This document shows, piece after piece, positions 24,997-34,169 of a stretch of DNA of 64,000 nt. The notes under the pieces were generated by a model. That model was not told where the DNA came from. It saw nothing but the letters and a program-made list of their open reading frames with translations, and searched no databases. How positions within the stretch are numbered: the stretch's first letter is position 1; every line of letters starts with the position of its first letter. The position numbers and the translations under genes are program-made. The stretch is taken from NCBI GenBank assembly GCA_937888615.1, contig CALABZ010000133.1:1-64000 (forward strand), read 5' to 3'. Source of the DNA: an uncultured Lentisphaeria bacterium. GTDB taxonomy: Bacteria; Verrucomicrobiota; Lentisphaeria; Victivallales; Victivallaceae.

Positions 24997-27672
24997 CTAG
25001 CCTCCCATTCCGGAATAGCCGCGTACCCTTCGGGTGGCGGATTCCTGCATTTGATTCAACGGCCCGGTCAGGCCGTTCAGGTACAACATGACACTGACGG
25101 AATAATCGATTTTCTTGTCGCCGTCGCTATCGCGGCTGCGTTCCTGTCCCGCTTCCAGGGCCAGATCCCAGCAGTGGAGGGTTTTGACCAGGCGGAGCCG
25201 GGTGGATTTGATATAGCCCAGTTCGAAGTCGTAAGACACGTCAAAAGCACCCCGGAGGGAGTGATCCAGCGACAGCGGCATCGTAATGCCGAAATTCACC
25301 TGCTGGGTACGGTCGGTATAGTAACGGTCGAAGGTACTGCCGCCGTCCACTTCATAGAAGGTACTGCCCATCGAATAGGCCGGACGCGAACGGTAGGGGT
25401 CGTTGTAGGTGTAGGAAACATTGACCGTGCACCCCTCGAAAAGCGTATAACGAACCCCCATTTCCAATTTGTTGAAAAGGTCGCCGCCGATGCCGGGACG
25501 TCCCGCGGGTCGACCGGCGCGCGTGGCTTCGGTATCGTGCGGGCTGTTCTTCCCTGCGTCGATCGACATCAGAAAGTAAAGGTTGGTATCCGCCTGCGGC
25601 ATGAAGTTGAACAGGGTGACGAGGTCACCGACGTTATTGAATCCGTCACGGTTCTGGAAGTGGTAGTCCCAGTAGGTTTCGAGGGTCATCCAGTTGTAAA
25701 TCTGTTCATTGCCGAAGTCGCCGCGGCGGGTCTGCAGGCGCTGGCGCAACCCCAGCCGGACGAAGTTCTGGGTGGTGATGCGGTCGACGTCGTCAAAATA
25801 ATAAAGGTAATCGCGGTCCACGGTGGGCTCGGGAATATATGTGTAATTGACATATGGCTCCATTACGTGCCGCAGGCCATCCAACTGGAAATAGGCGTTA
25901 CGGACGTTTTGCCAAGCCTGGTAAATCTTGGTATTGGCCTCGAAACCGACTTCGAAAACGAAACGGAACTTGCTTCCGCCGCGCGAGTCGTATTGGGCCA
26001 CTTCGCCGCCGGAGGTCACGTCCTCGCGGTCGATGTAGCTCTTGAAACCGAGTTCCTGCGCCGACACCGGCGTGTCGGAACTCTTGTCATAGTAAGTCAT
26101 TCGGAATCCGGTCCTGGGGGTAAAATGGAACCAGGAGAATTTGATCGGATAGTAGAACATATGAAGCGAATCCATCCGGAATGCGCTGTAATCCTTGCTG
26201 TCCTCATACGGCTGGTTGGTCAGCGGGTTGATCGGGCGCGGCTTGTCGAACTCACGCCATCTCATATGGAGGTCTGAAATCGAAGTTTCCCCCTGATAAT
26301 AGATATTCCAGAACAATTCCTGGCGCGGAATGTCAAGACGCCACTCCGGCAGCCGCTCCATCGTGGTGTAAAAACTGTTCACTTGAAAATTGGTGTACAG
26401 CGAGGTGGAGAAACGGTCAAACTGATATTCGAGGGCGGCGTAGGAGGCCGGCTCGGGGTTGGCGTCGAACGCGGACCGGTCATAGTCATAACGGAAATAG
26501 TAGTCGCTGCTCAGGTTGAATGAGCCACGGAAGTCCAGGCGCGAAGTCAGGTGGGTGACATTGCTGATTTCGAAATTGTAACGGTAATGCGGAATCTCCA
26601 GACGCTCGTTTTCCACGTCGCTGGATTTATAGGGGCGCAGGTCGTAGATGGAATATCCCTTGAAATAGGTGTAGGTGTTTTCCGCGCTGATTTCGGTTTC
26701 GTTGCCATAACCCACGCCGCGGAGGGTGTAATAATCGACGAAAAGCTTGGTGGTCACGTACGGGTCGTCCCAGAGGTCAAAACGCTTGTACATTTTGATG
26801 AAATATCCGAAGTCGCTGTCGGCTCCGAACTGGGAACCGAAAAGGCCGGGGGCTTCATCCTTCGGCTTGTAGAAAAACGGCAGCCACATGATCGGCACCC
26901 CGTAAACTTTCATGACGGCGTTGCAGGCGAGGATACTGTGGTCCCGGGGGATCGGCTCATAGCCCTCAAGTCCGAACTTTTCCTGAAGATAAGGGCGAAA
27001 TATCGCCCTGGACAAATAAATTGAATAGTGTTCATTGTGCTCGCACATGTATTCGCAGGAGGAAATTTCGGCGTCGTGGACTTCGAGTTCTCCGGTGGGT
27101 TTGCGGATCGCGTAGGGGGCGCGGGCCCCGAAGGTGCGGTAGCGCAGGTTCACATTGGTGAATTCCATGGCTCCGGTATTGAGATTGCCGCTGACCCGTT
27201 CGGCGGTGATCTGGTCGCCGTGCTCCTGCACTTCGGTCAGGATCAACTGGTTGCCGAGCGGGTCGACACTGTAGCCTTTGATGGTGACGCTGACATTCGC
27301 CTTGTTTCGCAGTTTGATCAGCTCGCGGATCGTCAACTTGAATTCGCGCGTCACCGTGCGGTAAAGCCGGATATTGCCGACGGCTTCCAGGTCTTTGGTT
27401 TCGGTATTGATGATGGCCTTGTCGGCATAAACCACAAACCGGCCGAAGGGGACATATACATTGCCGGTGAGCATGACGTTTTTGCCGACGATGGTCCATT
27501 CGTCGGTCCGGGCCTGACTGAGGTCGGTGATATTATGTTTGAAATTGAAGTCTTCCTTGAACTCGTCGGGCCCGACCAGACCGAGCTGGCCATAGACCGT
27601 GAGTGCTCCGCACCAAGCGCAGAGCATCAGGCTGTATTTCAATATCGATTTAATATCCGGAAACTTTCCCAT
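24997..27672 (-). CDS. lptD: LPS-assembly outer-membrane protein LptD
   Basis: 891 residues. A signal peptide ends near VYG. Then an OstA/LptA-like beta-jellyroll region (about 60-200, for example GKNVMLTGNVYVPF and YADKAIINTE) precedes a long beta-barrel. The join contains VYGVPIMWLPFFYKP near residues 255-269, the conserved LptD signature, and CEYMC supplies cysteines. The barrel has alternating aromatic strands through the C-terminus. With LptE (not seen here) it inserts LPS into the outer leaflet. Three bases separate it from the upstream dehydrogenase gene. Confidence 0.92.
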   Translation of the reverse strand: MGKFPDIKSILKYSLMLCAWCGALTVYGQLGLVGPDEFKEDFNFKHNITDLSQARTDEWTIVGKNVMLTGNVYVPFGRFVVYADKAIINTETKDLEAVGNIRLYRTVTREFKLTIRELIKLRNKANVSVTIKGYSVDPLGNQLILTEVQEHGDQITAERVSGNLNTGAMEFTNVNLRYRTFGARAPYAIRKPTGELEVHDAEISSCEYMCEHNEHYSIYLSRAIFRPYLQEKFGLEGYEPIPRDHSILACNAVMKVYGVPIMWLPFFYKPKDEAPGLFGSQFGADSDFGYFIKMYKRFDLWDDPYVTTKLFVDYYTLRGVGYGNETEISAENTYTYFKGYSIYDLRPYKSSDVENERLEIPHYRYNFEISNVTHLTSRLDFRGSFNLSSDYYFRYDYDRSAFDANPEPASYAALEYQFDRFSTSLYTNFQVNSFYTTMERLPEWRLDIPRQELFWNIYYQGETSISDLHMRWREFDKPRPINPLTNQPYEDSKDYSAFRMDSLHMFYYPIKFSWFHFTPRTGFRMTYYDKSSDTPVSAQELGFKSYIDREDVTSGGEVAQYDSRGGSKFRFVFEVGFEANTKIYQAWQNVRNAYFQLDGLRHVMEPYVNYTYIPEPTVDRDYLYYFDDVDRITTQNFVRLGLRQRLQTRRGDFGNEQIYNWMTLETYWDYHFQNRDGFNNVGDLVTLFNFMPQADTNLYFLMSIDAGKNSPHDTEATRAGRPAGRPGIGGDLFNKLEMGVRYTLFEGCTVNVSYTYNDPYRSRPAYSMGSTFYEVDGGSTFDRYYTDRTQQVNFGITMPLSLDHSLRGAFDVSYDFELGYIKSTRLRLVKTLHCWDLALEAGQERSRDSDGDKKIDYSVSVMLYLNGLTGPLNQMQESATRRVRGYSGMGG

Positions 27673-27675
27673 CGG

Positions 27676-29364
27676 CTATTTGTTGCAGTTGCAATATTTT
27701 TCCAGCAGTTTCTTTTCTGTTTCGGCGGTGTAGAAGCCATCATCGCCCAAGGTGTCCGCGATGGCGTCATCCAGATCGGTAATATGGGAAACCGGCGTCA
27801 GCGGCATGTCTTCACAGCTCGGGAAGATGACGGTTTTGCCGGGGAATTTGGCGGCGATCACGGATTCCAGCCCTTCTTTCAGCGCGCGCATGCCGCCGAT
27901 GGCGGCGAGAGCGGTCACCGGCTTGAGTTTGCCGGTTTCGGCGAGCTCGAGAGTGTGGCGAAGGTGGGCTGTTTTGCTGCCGCTGGAGCCGATGAAACGG
28001 CGTCCGCCGGCGGCAATGCCTTTGACGTTGAGTTCCCCTTCTTTTCCGGCGGGAATACCGGCGAAAATGTTCATCAGGCCGTCGGTTTTCAGGAAAGAAG
28101 CGGACTGATTCAGCACCGGGACCACCGGGACCAGCATGATGATGTCATCGTAGCCTTCGGGGGCGAAATCATGGAGGGCCTGTTCAAATTCCTGCGGCGT
28201 CATTTTGCCGGGGTTCAGGGTTTTGAATTCGATGCCGCGGGCCTTAATGGTGTCGGCCAGCAGGCGCTTGACGTTCTCGATGCGGGCGTCGTCCATGTCG
28301 CTGACGATGATCCGGGAGGGGCCGTTGGGGGATTCCACCGCCATCTGCGTGTGCATCTGTCCCATGGCGCCGGCTCCGCCGGGGAGCCAACAGGTGCCGC
28401 CTGGTTTCAGTGCGGACCGGAAATTGCGGCCGTAGGCGGCGGAAAGATTGCTGCCCTCGGCGCCCTGATAATACCAGCCTTCATAGTGAATACTGCCGAC
28501 GTCGAAGGACCATTTTTCGTCGTTGTAGCTGCCGATGAAGCTGATCATGGCATTGCGGGCGCCGAGTTTGCCGAGTTTTTCACCCAGTTCATGATTGGTG
28601 ACGTCGCAGATGAAAATATCGTCGAAGCGTTCGTTTTCCGGCACCGCATTGATGACGGTGACGGCCTTGCCCAGCTCGGCGGTGAGTTTTTCCACGGCGG
28701 GGGCGGACAGGTTCAGGGCTTTGACTTCGGCGGGGGCGGCTTTTTTCAGGAGTTCGCCCGCTTCGTAAATTTTATTGTTGCCGGGGGCGGCGGCGATCAG
28801 TACCTTGCCGCCTTTTTTCGGGGTGTTGCGGTATTCGATCATGTAAGCGGCCTGGACGCAGGTCCAGGGTTCCATCAGCGCGGCGATGGCGGCCGGAGTA
28901 CCGGCATCCAGCGGCAGCAGGTAACAGCCTTCGTCGCCGTTCAGGACGCGCTGGTCGATCACACTGTACTGGGCCATGCCGCCGTTGATGGCGTAGCCGT
29001 AGGCGAATCCCTGTCCTTTCACATAGATATCGGCCTGGATGATGAAGCGCTGGCCGGCTTTGAACTTCGGATCAATTTTTGAGCCCACCTTGACGATGGT
29101 CATCACTGCTTCGTGTCCGGGAATGACGGGGTCTTCTTTCAGGTTTTTGGAGATTACCCGGGGGTGTTCCTCCCCGGCGCGGATCAACTTGACATCCGAA
29201 AAACAAAGCCCGATCGCATCGATTTTTACCAGCAGTTCATCGTCCTTGATTTCCGGGACGGGAATTTCAACCGGTTGATCGTTCACGCCGAAATTTTCCA
29301 TTCCCGCGCCGTACATTTGCCAGGCCAGCATTTTTTTCGGTATACCTTGGTTACCGCAATTCAT
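27676..29364 (-). CDS. Zinc-type medium-chain dehydrogenase with two Rossmann-like segments
   Basis: 562 residues from the ATG at 29364, which has GGAG 9 bases upstream (an ATG at 29379 is alternative). The GroES-like catalytic domain has GLCFSD (Cys54) and PGHE (His84-Glu85) as zinc ligands. Normal MDR enzymes are 340-410 residues. Here a first nucleotide-fold segment begins GGKVLIAAAPGNN near 187, and a second, complete one starts GGTCWLPGGAGAMGQ near 335 with an acidic strand end at IIVSDMDDAR. The structural-zinc cysteine lobe is not obvious. Likely a polyol or sugar-phosphate dehydrogenase; substrate unknown. Ends 4 bases before lptD. Confidence 0.75.
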   Translation of the reverse strand: MNCGNQGIPKKMLAWQMYGAGMENFGVNDQPVEIPVPEIKDDELLVKIDAIGLCFSDVKLIRAGEEHPRVISKNLKEDPVIPGHEAVMTIVKVGSKIDPKFKAGQRFIIQADIYVKGQGFAYGYAINGGMAQYSVIDQRVLNGDEGCYLLPLDAGTPAAIAALMEPWTCVQAAYMIEYRNTPKKGGKVLIAAAPGNNKIYEAGELLKKAAPAEVKALNLSAPAVEKLTAELGKAVTVINAVPENERFDDIFICDVTNHELGEKLGKLGARNAMISFIGSYNDEKWSFDVGSIHYEGWYYQGAEGSNLSAAYGRNFRSALKPGGTCWLPGGAGAMGQMHTQMAVESPNGPSRIIVSDMDDARIENVKRLLADTIKARGIEFKTLNPGKMTPQEFEQALHDFAPEGYDDIIMLVPVVPVLNQSASFLKTDGLMNIFAGIPAGKEGELNVKGIAAGGRRFIGSSGSKTAHLRHTLELAETGKLKPVTALAAIGGMRALKEGLESVIAAKFPGKTVIFPSCEDMPLTPVSHITDLDDAIADTLGDDGFYTAETEKKLLEKYCNCNK

Positions 29365-29502
29365 GATCGGAATCTCCATGTTGTTTGTTTGAATAACTAT
29401 TTCTAATCACCGGATAATATGCCCCCCCTATGAACAAAATTCAAATGGGTGTTGAGGATTTTCGCAATTAAATAAAGGACTTCCGCCATCGGCTAATGGA
29501 AA

Positions 29503-29547
29503 AATAGCGAAACCCGCCGCAAGCCGGATAGCCTTCGACGGGTTTCG
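29503..29547 (-). terminator. Rho-independent terminator after the MscS-type channel gene
   Basis: Perfect 9-bp arms CGAAACCCG (29508-29516) and CGGGTTTCG (29539-29547) close a 22-base GC-rich loop. On the minus strand the stem is followed within two bases by UUUUU. It lies 20 bases past the channel gene's stop, with correct polarity. Confidence 0.75.
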
Positions 29548-29566
29548 ATGGAATTTTTCTGCCGGA

Positions 29567-31069
29567 TCAGGATTTTTTGCCGGACTTGAATTTCTTGTCC
29601 CATTCCTCCAGCTTGCCGGCGGCGAAATCGCGTCCGCCCAGTCCGAAGGCCAGCGCGATCGCCACACAGACCGCCCCCAGCAGCAGCGCAAACGCGGTGG
29701 TCACCACCTGTCCGCCGATATCCATGTGCTGGATCGCAATCGCACCGGTGAAAACCAGGATGACAATCCGCACCAGCAGCGCGATGGCGTCCGAATAAAC
29801 GCCGCGGTTCCGGATCATGTCGGCGGCCAGATTCGCCAGGAACACGCCGATGATCAGGACGATCACCCCCAGGATGACTTGTCCGCCGAATACCGCGAAC
29901 TGGAATACCAGTTGTGCCAGATTGTCGAAACCAAGCATGTTGCAAGCGGCGATCACCCCCATGAACATCAGGGCGATGAAGCAAAGCTTGCCGGCTACGC
30001 CCGAAACCTTGCCCCCGACCTTGTCCCCGTCCTTGCCCAGAAATCCGAGCTTGAACATGAATTTGTCAAACCCGAAACCTTCCAGCAGGCTGCTGACCAT
30101 CCCCGCGATCAGTCCGCCGACAATGAACAGCGCAAACAGCAGCAGTCCCGCGCCGAGCACATCGCCGGTGGCGTTCAGGATTTTATTGAAGAACCCGCCG
30201 ACGGCATTCGAAAGCGAATCGATGTTCAAGGCCTCCAGCGATATCACGATAACCGGAATCGCCACCAGCACGTAGGCCACCATGCCGATCAATTGCGAAA
30301 GGCTCTTGGCCCCGAACACTTTGTCGGTCCCGGCCTTTTCGCCGATATCGTCGAGCCGCGCCAGGAACAGCATTCCGGCGATGGCCCGTCGAATGATCTT
30401 GGCAATGAACAGCCCCACAATCAGCACCACCGCCGCCACGATCACATTCGGAATATATTCGAATATTCTCGTCAGCATCTGCTCCAGCGGACCGGTGATC
30501 CCGTTGATTTTCAACGTCCGCAGAATCGGCGTGATGAAAAGCAGGAACGTCACCCAATAGACGACTTCCCCGACCGTACCGGAAATTTTCTTCGGTTCTT
30601 CCCCTTCCTTCACCGGATATTTCAGCTTTTCATCGATATTGAACACCTCAAAAGCCTTGTTGCAGAAAGCCCGGAGGATGATTGCCGTAATCCAGGCGAT
30701 CAGCAGCAGCAGCGCGGCGCCGATGATATTGGTTGAATAACGTGTCAGTTCACTGATAAAATTGCGGATTGGTTCCGCCGCCTGCGAGAGGTTCAGCGCC
30801 GTCAGGCAGAATAGCAGCGTGAAGATCAACAGCAGGTAAAACACTAGTTTTCCGGTAGTGTTGGCGATTTTGGCGGAGTGTTCCGCGGATGCGGTCGGCA
30901 GCAGTTTGAAGTTATGGGTGGACAGTTTGTTTTTCAGGAATCCGCTGATTTTCTTCGACACCAGAATCGAAATCAGGAAACCGACGACGAAAATCAACAG
31001 AGCCCAGATAATGTTCAGGATGTGATTTTCCACAACAAGAGACCAGAGTTGAGTAAAAAACTCTTTCAT
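29567..31069 (-). CDS. Mechanosensitive-channel-type membrane protein with conserved TM-helix repeats
   Basis: 500 residues with about 11 hydrophobic spans. Repeated units of the form 'NIIGAALLLLIAWITAIILRAF', 'IPNVIVAAVVLIVGLFIAKIIRR' and 'VILGVIVLIIGVFLANLAADMIRN' match the conserved TM-helix repeat found in CmpX-like MscS relatives. The soluble beta-domain of true MscS is not evident, so gating by tension is uncertain. GGAG lies 8 bases before the ATG. It has its own promoter at 31129-31157 and terminator. Confidence 0.75.
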   Translation of the reverse strand: MKEFFTQLWSLVVENHILNIIWALLIFVVGFLISILVSKKISGFLKNKLSTHNFKLLPTASAEHSAKIANTTGKLVFYLLLIFTLLFCLTALNLSQAAEPIRNFISELTRYSTNIIGAALLLLIAWITAIILRAFCNKAFEVFNIDEKLKYPVKEGEEPKKISGTVGEVVYWVTFLLFITPILRTLKINGITGPLEQMLTRIFEYIPNVIVAAVVLIVGLFIAKIIRRAIAGMLFLARLDDIGEKAGTDKVFGAKSLSQLIGMVAYVLVAIPVIVISLEALNIDSLSNAVGGFFNKILNATGDVLGAGLLLFALFIVGGLIAGMVSSLLEGFGFDKFMFKLGFLGKDGDKVGGKVSGVAGKLCFIALMFMGVIAACNMLGFDNLAQLVFQFAVFGGQVILGVIVLIIGVFLANLAADMIRNRGVYSDAIALLVRIVILVFTGAIAIQHMDIGGQVVTTAFALLLGAVCVAIALAFGLGGRDFAAGKLEEWDKKFKSGKKS

Positions 31070-31128
31070 GGCATTCTCTCCGTTTGTTGTTTGGTGTATT
31101 GATTTCTCCTAAAGGCCCATTAATAAAA

Positions 31129-31157
31129 CAAATAGCAGCAATAACTTAAAAAGTCAA
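31129..31157 (-). promoter_or_regulatory. Sigma-70-type promoter for the MscS-type gene
   Basis: On the minus strand, -35 TTGACT (31157-31152), a 17-base spacer and -10 TATTTG (31134-31129). About 60 bases of leader follow before the ATG at 31069. Confidence 0.55.
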
Positions 31158-31336
31158 GCCATGAACAAACTGTTTACGTAAAAAAGCTTTCCGGTGAGGG
31201 AAGAGACGGTCTTATTGAAAAGTCAATGAATCGGGGAAAACGACAAACCTTCGGCGACGTTTTTCTTCCCGCGCAAAAGTTCTGGCGGAGAAAAGGCGTA
31301 TTACACAGGCTGGTGAAAGGGATGATTCGCGGGCAC

Positions 31337-31430
31337 AAAAAAAGGTTCAGGGGTCCGTCCAAGTTTAGAGGAGTAATTATGAAGAGGAGAAATTGCGTAT
31401 AGGAACTTGGACATCCAGAACTCCTGAACC
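31337..31430 (-). ncRNA. Candidate small RNA with long stem, anti-SD loop and U-tail
   Basis: On the minus strand a -10 box TATACT (31443-31438) is followed after 7 bases by a GG start at 31430. The predicted ~94-nt transcript folds as a long interrupted hairpin: 8 bp GGUUCAGG/CCUGAACC, a 4-bp wobble-containing helix, then 9 bp GUCCAAGUU/AACUUGGAC. It is followed at once by seven U residues (31343-31337), as in an intrinsic terminator. The 38-base loop (31366-31403) is unpaired and contains CUCCUC twice (31389-31384 and 31373-31368), complementary to Shine-Dalgarno sequences. No -35 is clear. No known RNA family is recognised. Sequence facts are direct; regulatory function is inferred. Confidence 0.5.
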
Positions 31431-31445
31431 ATAGACTAGTATACA

Positions 31446-31896
31446 TGATTCTGATGAAAAAAAAAGAGAAAAAGATAAAATACTTGTGATTTTCTTAGAT
31501 TCATACATACTTAATAAGGAATTCCGAAACAATATACGAAAAAATAATCTATAGAAAAGTTAAAAGCGTCATAATGACTTGAAAAATCAGTAGATACAAA
31601 GAGGGGTTACTACAAGCGTAATCGGGCTGTCAAGCGTTTTCTTCATATTGAAACCACGGTTTGCGGGCTGTTTTTTTCGTTCCCCGGCGGCTCTTTTGAA
31701 TCATATAATATTAAGATTAATATTTACCATGGCTCGGGAGAATATTTGTGAAAAGGTGATTTCCTTAATCGCCTTTTTCAATATTGAGTGGAAGCACATC
31801 GGTTTTCTTAAGCGAAATGCGGAATTTGGGGTTGTATTTTGCAATTCCAATTATATATATACTTTGTCCGGTGAACTCAAGGGAAAGGAAACGAGC
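31446..31896 (+). promoter_or_regulatory. AT-rich moxR upstream region: palindrome, hairpin and promoter
   Basis: This is the remainder of the 827-base gap before moxR; no credible gene is seen. It holds a perfect palindrome AATATTAA-GA-TTAATATT (31707-31724). A terminator-like hairpin AAAAGGTGAT/ATCGCCTTTT (31751-31777, one G-U pair) has a U-run and could act in either direction. A possible promoter follows: TTGTAT (31832-31837), 16 bases, TATATA (31854-31859). Long T/A tracts fill the rest. Confidence 0.4.
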
Positions 31897-32838
31897 ATGG
31901 AAAATCAGCATTATTTCGAACGTTTGAGCGAATTGAAAACAAACCTGGCCAAGGTGATCCGGGGCAAGGATGAAGTTCTGGAACTGTTGATCGTCGCAAT
32001 CATGGCGAACGGCAATATCCTTCTCGAAGACGTGCCCGGCGTGGGCAAAACCACGCTGGCCAAGGCCCTGGCCGCCTCTCTGGACAGCCGTTTTACCCGC
32101 ATTCAGTTCACCCCTGACCTGCTGCCGGCGGACATCATCGGCAGTTCGATCTACAATCCGAAAGACGGCTCGTTCCGCTTCCGCAGCGGCCCCGTTTTCA
32201 CCAATATCCTGCTGGCGGACGAAATCAACCGCGCTTCGCCGCGGACCCAGTCCGCATTGCTGGAAGCCATGAGCGAGCGCCAGGTGTCCGTGGAGGGCCG
32301 CACAACCCCGCTGGAGCGCCCTTTTCTGGTCATCGCTACCGAGAATCCGGTCGAATATCAGGGTACTTACCAGTTGCCGGAGGCACAGCTCGACCGTTTC
32401 GCCATGCAGTTGACCTTGGGCTATCCGGACCGCGAATTCGAGCTCGAAATGTTGTTCGACCGTTTGAATGGCGACCCGGCGGTGGAGCTGAAGGCGGTGC
32501 TGAACGGCGACGATGTGGTGGCGATCCAGAATTGTGTCCAGCAGGTGAAAGTGGAGGATTCGGTGGCCGCCTATATGTTGGAACTGATCCGGCGCACCCG
32601 CGCTGACAACCGAATCGTATTAGGCGCGAGCCCGCGGGCGTTACTGCTGCTGTCGCGCTGCGCCCAGGCGGCGGCCTATCTGGTCGGGCGCGAGTTCGTT
32701 TTGCCCGAAGATGTGAAAAAAGTGGCGGTGGCGGTGCTGGCCCATCGCCTGACGCTGGACAATAAAACCCGCTATTCGGGCGTTACCGCGCGTCTGGTGG
32801 TGGAAGATCTGCTGGCTCAAACGAAAATCCCGGATTGA
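31897..32838 (+). CDS. MoxR-family AAA+ ATPase
   Basis: 313 residues from the ATG at 31897 (AAGGAA upstream); an open frame back to 31648 is AT-rich and unlike the family. Walker A GVGKTTLA lies near residue 47 and Walker B LLADEINRASPRTQSALLEAM near 108. The sensor region ENPVEYQGTYQLPEAQLDRF is the MoxR signature. Such ATPases act as chaperones for neighbouring DUF58/VWA proteins. The following DUF58 and transglutaminase genes complete the standard trio. Confidence 0.93.
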   Translation: MENQHYFERLSELKTNLAKVIRGKDEVLELLIVAIMANGNILLEDVPGVGKTTLAKALAASLDSRFTRIQFTPDLLPADIIGSSIYNPKDGSFRFRSGPVFTNILLADEINRASPRTQSALLEAMSERQVSVEGRTTPLERPFLVIATENPVEYQGTYQLPEAQLDRFAMQLTLGYPDREFELEMLFDRLNGDPAVELKAVLNGDDVVAIQNCVQQVKVEDSVAAYMLELIRRTRADNRIVLGASPRALLLLSRCAQAAAYLVGREFVLPEDVKKVAVAVLAHRLTLDNKTRYSGVTARLVVEDLLAQTKIPD

Positions 32839-32840
32839 TC

Positions 32841-34169
32841 ATGCGTCTGTTCGAATCCTACAACCGGCGGATGGAAAAATTCCTGAACGGCCCGGAGTGG
32901 TTTCAGTTGACCGCCCTGGAGCGCCGTCCGGGCGCTTACCGGATGCCGTCGCTGGCGCTGTTTGCCTGGGTTGCCGGGTTTCTGTGGCGTTCGCTGACGC
33001 TCCAGTCGGTGTTGCTGCTGCTGCCCGCCGCGCTGGTTTTTCTATACAGTACGATTTCGCTGAACTCCCCGATCCGGGTGACGGCGATCGCGATGGTGAT
33101 GGTGATGGTGATCGAACTGCTGGTCGGTTATATTTTCCGTCCCAAACTGAAAATCGAGCGGACGGTGCCGGAACGCCTGCGCGCCGGGTCCGATTTCACC
33201 GTGGATTACCGGATTACCAACAAACGCAAGCGTCCGGCATGGGATCTTGAGCTCGACGCCTACATGTTGCGGCGCGGCGTCCGGCTGACTCGGACGGCTT
33301 CGGTCAATGCCGTCGCCCCCGGCGAAACGGTGTACGCCAGCGCCCGAGGGACGGCGGAACGACGGGGCGTGTACCATTTGTTCTCGCCGATTGCCGACTC
33401 GCTGTTCCCGCTGGCGATCTCCAAGTGGAGCTGTTCGAACAAAGCGCTCAAGCAGACGATCCACGTTTACCCCGCTTTTACCGCGTTGAACAGCCTGCAC
33501 CTACCCACCGGCAGTAAATTTCAGAAGAACGGCACGTCGCGGGTGTCCAAAGTGGGGGAATCGGCCGATTTCTACGGTTGCCGGGAATTCCGCGACGGCG
33601 ACGATCCGCGACATATCTACTGGCGCGGGAGCGCCCGCTCCGGGCAGTTGATCGTCAAGGAATTCCAGAATGAATACTTGAGCCGGATCGCACTGGTGGT
33701 GGATACGTTCGTTCCCCGCAAACATCATTGGTATTCTTTGAAAATATCCCGTTATTCCCGGGAGCTTGAGGGCGGCCTTTCCATTGCCGCGGCGATCACC
33801 GACTACCTGACCCGCGGCGAATACGTGGTGGATATTTTCGCCGCCGGCGACAAAGTATATCATTTCCAGGCGGGACGGCACCTGGCGTGCTTCGATAACA
33901 TTCTCGACATTCTGGCCGAAGTTCAGCCGAACCCCGATCCGGCGGTCAATGAGCTTTCCGACGCGGTGATGGATGAGATTTCGGGGATCGGCAGCGCGTT
34001 GCTGGTACTGTTGGGCTGGGACGAGGGGCGGGCCCGGATGGCGGAGCGCTTTCGGGAAGCGGGCGTCAACACCAAAGTCATGATCATCAACGCGCCGCCG
34101 GAAGCGCCGGACCACCTGCTCCGCCTGAGTACCGAGGACATCGAATCGGGGAACATACACGACTTATGA
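32841..34169 (+). CDS. DUF58 family membrane protein
   Basis: 442 residues from the ATG at 32841; a TTG at 32835 overlapping moxR is possible. Two hydrophobic helices lie near residues 42-95. A beta-rich domain follows, then the DUF58 core EFRDGDDPRHIYWRGSARSGQLIVKEF near residues 252-278 and a VWA-like fold. Function in the family is poorly known; it is regularly encoded between MoxR and a transglutaminase. Its end overlaps the next gene by 4 bases. Confidence 0.9.
   Translation: MRLFESYNRRMEKFLNGPEWFQLTALERRPGAYRMPSLALFAWVAGFLWRSLTLQSVLLLLPAALVFLYSTISLNSPIRVTAIAMVMVMVIELLVGYIFRPKLKIERTVPERLRAGSDFTVDYRITNKRKRPAWDLELDAYMLRRGVRLTRTASVNAVAPGETVYASARGTAERRGVYHLFSPIADSLFPLAISKWSCSNKALKQTIHVYPAFTALNSLHLPTGSKFQKNGTSRVSKVGESADFYGCREFRDGDDPRHIYWRGSARSGQLIVKEFQNEYLSRIALVVDTFVPRKHHWYSLKISRYSRELEGGLSIAAAITDYLTRGEYVVDIFAAGDKVYHFQAGRHLACFDNILDILAEVQPNPDPAVNELSDAVMDEISGIGSALLVLLGWDEGRARMAERFREAGVNTKVMIINAPPEAPDHLLRLSTEDIESGNIHDL

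Noticed and set aside
24544..29082. Two long plus-strand frames opposite hldD, lptD and the dehydrogenase
   Set aside because: They are antisense to genes with clear motifs, and their products show no signal, motif or normal composition.
31379..31402. Seven-codon leader peptide MKRRNCV on the plus strand
   Set aside because: It has a good GAGGAG site but lies in the loop of a hairpin with no plus-strand promoter and no nearby downstream gene to attenuate; the minus-strand RNA reading explains more of the sequence.
31174..31446. 90-codon minus-strand frame in the moxR upstream gap
   Set aside because: It has no ribosome binding site, reads through the predicted small-RNA hairpin and encodes a Pro/Ser/Phe-rich sequence unlike a folded protein.
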